Shown here piece after piece: positions 30,487 to 33,108 of a DNA stretch of 33,108 nucleotides. The stretch covers positions 1-33,108 of the forward strand of contig CALXUR010000007.1 of assembly GCA_944391735.1 (NCBI GenBank). Reading direction: 5' to 3'. This DNA is from an uncultured Alphaproteobacteria bacterium. GTDB taxonomy: Bacteria; Pseudomonadota; Alphaproteobacteria; CAAHEQ01; UBA3637. The notes beneath the pieces were generated by a model. The model worked only from the letters and a program-made list of their open reading frames with translations, had not been told where the DNA came from and did not search any database. The translations under genes were made by a program, and so were the position numbers. The first letter of the stretch is position 1, and the number at the start of each line of letters is the position of its first letter.

Positions 30487-31684
30487 AAAGGATTTCTTGT
30501 TGCCTTCTTTGAAGTATGGATATTTGCGACCGGTGATAATCAATTTTTGATTGGAACAGAGGCTTTAATACATCGGAAAGAACTTTCGATTTAATGATAT
30601 CTTTTCCGCCCCGACTTCTCAGTAGATATGTATTTTTACCAAGGCTTAATGTGTACTGCGCGCCCAAAAAGTCGGCGGTAAGGAGCCTTTTTTTGTAGTC
30701 GGCGTAATATAAATCCTCTATTCCGACTTTGTATCCGGCCTTTTCCAAGATTTGGGCAATTCTTTGGCATTCTTGTTTTGTTTCTTTTCCGGTTAACAAA
30801 ATAATGTCCAAGGGCCTTAAATTTTCGGGAAGATTAAAACCATGTTCGTCCCGAAAATAATCCATCACAACATATAAGATTCTTTGTGTACTTAATGCAT
30901 AAGATGTCATATACGGCAGTTTTTTTTCGCCATTTTGGGCTATATAAAAGAAACCTTTTTTTGACTTTTCAGGAATGTACTGATAATTCATTCCGAAACT
31001 TAACGCCTTTGTTTTTCCGGATGGATTAATGCTGGGGATAAAATAGCTTTCATTTTCCTTTGAAAGTAGATAAAAATATTCGCTGGAAAAACCGCTGCCG
31101 CCCGCTTCCCGATGGAAAGGGAAACCCATGTTTTTAAAGGCAGATGCAAACATATCGTCGATTTTTTGGGATGTCTGATTTGCTTGCTGTTGTGTTTTAT
31201 CAAAGGAAATTCCGCCAAAAACACGTAGTTGCTTACCCCGTAAAAAACCTTTTGGATCAGGCATATTTCGACACAAATCGGTACAATAAAAATAATGAAT
31301 AGGTAATGTTCTTTCAGTCAACTTGTTTTCAGAAAAAAGATTCAAGAACATCATTTCCGGAGAAGTCATCATGTGAAATTCGCCCATTGAACCGCCCAAA
31401 TGAACAATTTTCTGTGCAAACTGTTCGCCGATTTGTTGGCCTTTTTCCAATAGTTGCGTTTTCATAATTAAAGGTATTTTGACCTCATCGATTTGATTGT
31501 TGGCGGCTTCTTGGCGCAGAATATCTTCGATTTTTGTCAAAATAATGTTTCCCAAAGGGGTAAAAAAAGGAATTGCCGGATCGTTGAAAGTAACCAGAAA
31601 ATCCTTTATCAGATCAGACGTTTTCATATTTTTATGGTTGACCGGATAGTGGGTACAATTAAAAATTTGATTGGAAAGCAACAT
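30479..31684 (-). CDS. ProRS-like class II aminoacyl-tRNA synthetase paralogue
   Basis: Protein of 401 residues with the layout of a prolyl/threonyl-type class II synthetase. Seen: motif 1 TPLGNIILTKIEDILRQEA (about 42-60), a TSPEMMF segment (107-113, like the THEE site of ProRS), motif 2 DPKGFLRGKQL (143-153), GGSGFSSEYFYLL (195-207, like the IGGSxSHEF of ProRS), a degenerate motif 3 MTSYALSTQRIL (259-270) that keeps Arg but has lost the glycines of GIGVSR, and a C-terminal HGTP-type anticodon-like domain (about 290-375, LRPLDIILLTGKE). The ProRS insertion domain is absent. It is unlikely to be the housekeeping enzyme. M1 is chosen because AAAGGG lies 9 bases upstream; M20 has no ribosome site. 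It starts 5 bases past the methyltransferase stop. Confidence 0.78.
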   Translation of the reverse strand: MLLSNQIFNCTHYPVNHKNMKTSDLIKDFLVTFNDPAIPFFTPLGNIILTKIEDILRQEAANNQIDEVKIPLIMKTQLLEKGQQIGEQFAQKIVHLGGSMGEFHMMTSPEMMFLNLFSENKLTERTLPIHYFYCTDLCRNMPDPKGFLRGKQLRVFGGISFDKTQQQANQTSQKIDDMFASAFKNMGFPFHREAGGSGFSSEYFYLLSKENESYFIPSINPSGKTKALSFGMNYQYIPEKSKKGFFYIAQNGEKKLPYMTSYALSTQRILYVVMDYFRDEHGFNLPENLRPLDIILLTGKETKQECQRIAQILEKAGYKVGIEDLYYADYKKRLLTADFLGAQYTLSLGKNTYLLRSRGGKDIIKSKVLSDVLKPLFQSKIDYHRSQISILQRRQQEILSR

Positions 31685-31689
31685 ACGAT

Positions 31690-32577
31690 TTACCCTTTAT
31701 GTATCTTGATAATAAAGCACCCCGGCTTAATGGAAATTTTTCCTGTTTTAGGATCTAAAAAACGATTAAAATAACCGGAAAGTTCGTCGATGATGGAAGT
31801 AATTTCTTTTTCTGGGCGATTGTTCAGACAGCCCTCCAAATGGAAGTTTAAAAACGTTTCCAAAGCCAAATTGATGTCATCATAAACAATGGGTTCACCC
31901 ACAAAATGTGTTATAGAAAAAGAAACTATTCCCGCCTGTTGCAAGTCATTTAGCGTCCTTTCAATGACTTGTAAAGAAAGGCTTTGTTGTTTTCCGACAT
32001 CATAGACGGGGGATGTTTTGGCCCATTGTTTCATTAAAATTTTTTGTTCATCAGATTGGGAATCAAAGTGAATAATGAAAAAGTCTCCATCCTTTTCAAG
32101 ATTGAGGACAATAAAATTTTTCAGGACATCAGATAGTTTTGATTTTCCGCGTTCTAAATCCGTGGCGGTTTCCAAATGTTGATGCAGGGAATGGGAAAAA
32201 CTCCACAGACTAAAAACAAAATCGTATTTTTCTTTTGTTTCGGAAAGATAATTGAAAGTGTCGGACAGAATCTTTTCTTGTACTGGAAAATGTTTGTGTG
32301 TGAACTCCAACATTTGTGGGCTTAGATCTAAAACGTCCAAACGAGTTTTTGGAAATCTTTTTAAGAACACCTCTGTTCCACGGCCGGAACCACACCCCAA
32401 CTCCAATGCTTTTTGGGGTTTTACTTTCAGTGAAGCCAAAAAATCATCAAATAAAGTCAAATCATCCCGTCCCCCAAACACATACGGTTTTAAAAGCCGT
32501 TGGTAATAATTAGGAGATAAATAATCAGAATGTTTCCAAGTGACTAACCAAGGATATTTTTGATGTAATAAATCCAT
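31690..32577 (-). CDS. SAM-dependent methyltransferase (class I), second copy in cassette
   Basis: Class I methyltransferase of 295 residues, not closely similar to the other one. The start at 32577 follows GGAAGG; the frame opens further upstream inside the promoter. Motif I is ALELGCGSGRG (57-67), the strand-2 acidic residue is in LDVLDLSPQML, and post-II is in YDFVFSLWSFSH. The C-terminal part (about 150-290) is long and helical, with RTLNDLQQAGIVSFSITHF typical of the last two strands. It is the promoter-proximal gene of the minus-strand half of the cassette, followed by the ProRS-like gene. The substrate is unknown. Confidence 0.85.
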   Translation of the reverse strand: MDLLHQKYPWLVTWKHSDYLSPNYYQRLLKPYVFGGRDDLTLFDDFLASLKVKPQKALELGCGSGRGTEVFLKRFPKTRLDVLDLSPQMLEFTHKHFPVQEKILSDTFNYLSETKEKYDFVFSLWSFSHSLHQHLETATDLERGKSKLSDVLKNFIVLNLEKDGDFFIIHFDSQSDEQKILMKQWAKTSPVYDVGKQQSLSLQVIERTLNDLQQAGIVSFSITHFVGEPIVYDDINLALETFLNFHLEGCLNNRPEKEITSIIDELSGYFNRFLDPKTGKISIKPGCFIIKIHKG

Positions 32578-32614
32578 AAGATAACTTCCTTCCTTCTTTC
32601 TTCCTTCAGGATGA

Positions 32615-32643
32615 ATTATATCACAAAATAATGATAAATTCAA
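32615..32643 (-). promoter_or_regulatory. Strong promoter of the methyltransferase / ProRS-like pair
   Basis: On the minus strand TTGAAT (plus 32638-32643), a 17-bp spacer and a perfect TATAAT (plus 32615-32620) precede the ATG at 32577. The predicted leader of about 30 bases holds the purine-rich GAAGGAAGG ribosome site. Confidence 0.8.
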
Positions 32644-32693
32644 TCCTTAAAAACTGTCCATGATAAGTTGGGAAATACCACCCCACAAACCCA

Positions 32694-32721
32694 TAAAAAA
32701 ACCGTCCCAATCGGAACGGTT
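32694..32721 (-). terminator. Terminator next to repeat copy 2
   Basis: The stem AACCGT-CC / GG-ACGGTT (32700-32721) has a run of seven T on the minus strand (A at 32694-32700). It would stop leftward transcription arriving from beyond repeat copy 2, insulating the cassette promoter at 32615. Confidence 0.7.
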
Positions 32722-32725
32722 ATTA

Positions 32726-32756
32726 TTTGGTACAGCGTGCTTAGCGAATACCGAGC
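32726..32756. repeat. 31-bp direct repeat, right copy (cassette boundary)
   Basis: Identical over all 31 bases to 27322-27352 and in the same orientation, again directly right of a terminator hairpin. Outside the 31 bases the two loci are not obviously related in DNA. Confidence 0.85.
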
Positions 32757-32840
32757 TAATAATATCAAAGAAATTGATGATTTGTATCGTTTAATTGAAA
32801 GCCTTTCTTTTCAATTACAACTTGAGCAAGCTATCTAAAC

Positions 32841-32988
32841 CTGCCCTTAGGGCCGGAAGTTGAATTAGACCATCCACACCGCCACCATCTCGGGAGCCCT
32901 ACCTGCAATCTAGAGGACCTTGGGAGCCCGAGCGGCACATCCCAGTCATTAAAATTAAATGCAACATCGTTAATGGAGTGTTTTTTTT
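32841..32988 (+). ncRNA. Candidate structured RNA (GC island with hairpins), unassigned
   Basis: About 105 bases are markedly GC-rich within AT-rich flanks. GCCC-TTA-GGGC (32843-32853) forms a small hairpin. CTCGGG (32889-32894) pairs with CCCGAG (32927-32932), with a tandem A-G/G-A mismatch and then CCC/GGG inside, around a 22-base loop. CATTAA/TTAATG (32947-32952, 32970-32975) and eight T at 32981 could end a plus-strand transcript. It does not match tmRNA, SRP RNA, RNase P or 6S RNA as far as I can recall their conserved parts. The strand is uncertain. Confidence 0.3.
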
Positions 32989-33048
32989 GCAAGAGCCTTT
33001 ACATGCGAGAGCCAATGAGAGGCTATACTTGTTCAGTATGATTGCTCA

Positions 33049-33084
33049 TTTCAACCTTTGCCTATACGTATACAAAGGTTGAAA
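33049..33084. repeat. Perfect 12-bp inverted repeat with palindromic centre
   Basis: TTTCAACCTTTG (33049-33060) is the exact reverse complement of CAAAGGTTGAAA (33073-33084). The 12-base spacer contains the 10-bp palindrome TATACGTATA. No T-run follows, so it is more like a protein-binding or recombination site than a terminator. Confidence 0.7.
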
Positions 33085-33108
33085 CAAATGCCAACATCTT
33101 AAATATCC

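Larger units (their letters stand above)
32757..33108. other. Terminal region without a recognisable gene
   Basis: No frame with a start and ribosome site is visible. A frame running out of repeat copy 2 (ending SLSFQLQLEQAI, stop near 32836) has no start codon. The rest contains a GC-rich hairpin-forming island (32841-32945), a T8 run (32981-32988) and a perfect inverted repeat at the very end. The window ends before any next gene. Confidence 0.5.

Noticed and set aside
1..33108. CRISPR array, insertion sequence or rRNA
   Set aside because: No regularly spaced repeats, transposase or rRNA sequence seen in the window.

Overview
The window looks like a chromosomal stretch of an uncultured alphaproteobacterium. 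The best lineage marker is gcrA (3839-4252), a cell-cycle regulator known only from Alphaproteobacteria. Base composition is moderate, and the gaps between genes are AT-rich. Two very large pseudopilins with a GRSMVE-type N-terminus resemble proteins I associate with uncultured, possibly gut-dwelling members of that class. That placement is an inference and was not tested.

Region 1 (1-10616) is mostly housekeeping. It holds an elongator tRNA-Met, an alpha/beta hydrolase, polA and gcrA. A long leftward unit starts near 10590 and reads metal-binding-tail protein, xseB, ispA, nth, a DUF2207 membrane protein, a DUF4139 exported protein and an unknown exported protein. Its genes overlap or nearly abut. 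gcrA has its own consensus promoter inside the end of the last gene of this unit, with a GANTC methylation site overlapping the -35 box; polA follows gcrA.

Region 2 (10764-18673) holds a rightward TolC / MacA / MacB-ATPase / MacB-permease export operon with touching genes. A leftward priA plus small membrane protein pair follows, then xerC divergent from priA.

Region 3 (18850-25377) is a surface-protein region. A 526-residue pseudopilin with Cys-rich modules and a C-type-lectin-like end comes first, then an MsbA-type ABC exporter overlapping a lipoprotein gene. A small secreted lectin-like protein has a 3' end with strikingly different codon use and is followed by three hairpins. A 552-residue pseudopilin with four internal repeats and EF-hand-like loops lies on the other strand.

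Region 4 (25760-33108) is accessory. A lone N-acetyl sugar amidotransferase has its own promoter. Next is a five-gene cassette bracketed by two identical 31-bp direct repeats (27322-27352 and 32726-32756). It contains an AsnRS-like enzyme without a tRNA-binding domain, a methyltransferase and an MccF-like S66 peptidase on the + strand, converging on a methyltransferase and a ProRS-like paralogue on the - strand. Two amino-acid-activating paralogues, two methyltransferases and an enzyme family that destroys aminoacyl-adenylate toxins suggest an undescribed pathway making (and detoxifying) an aminoacyl-nucleotide-like or amide-linked small molecule. This is the strongest candidate for a new system here. 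The last 350 bp carry no convincing gene but do hold a GC-rich, hairpin-forming island and a perfect 12-bp inverted repeat.
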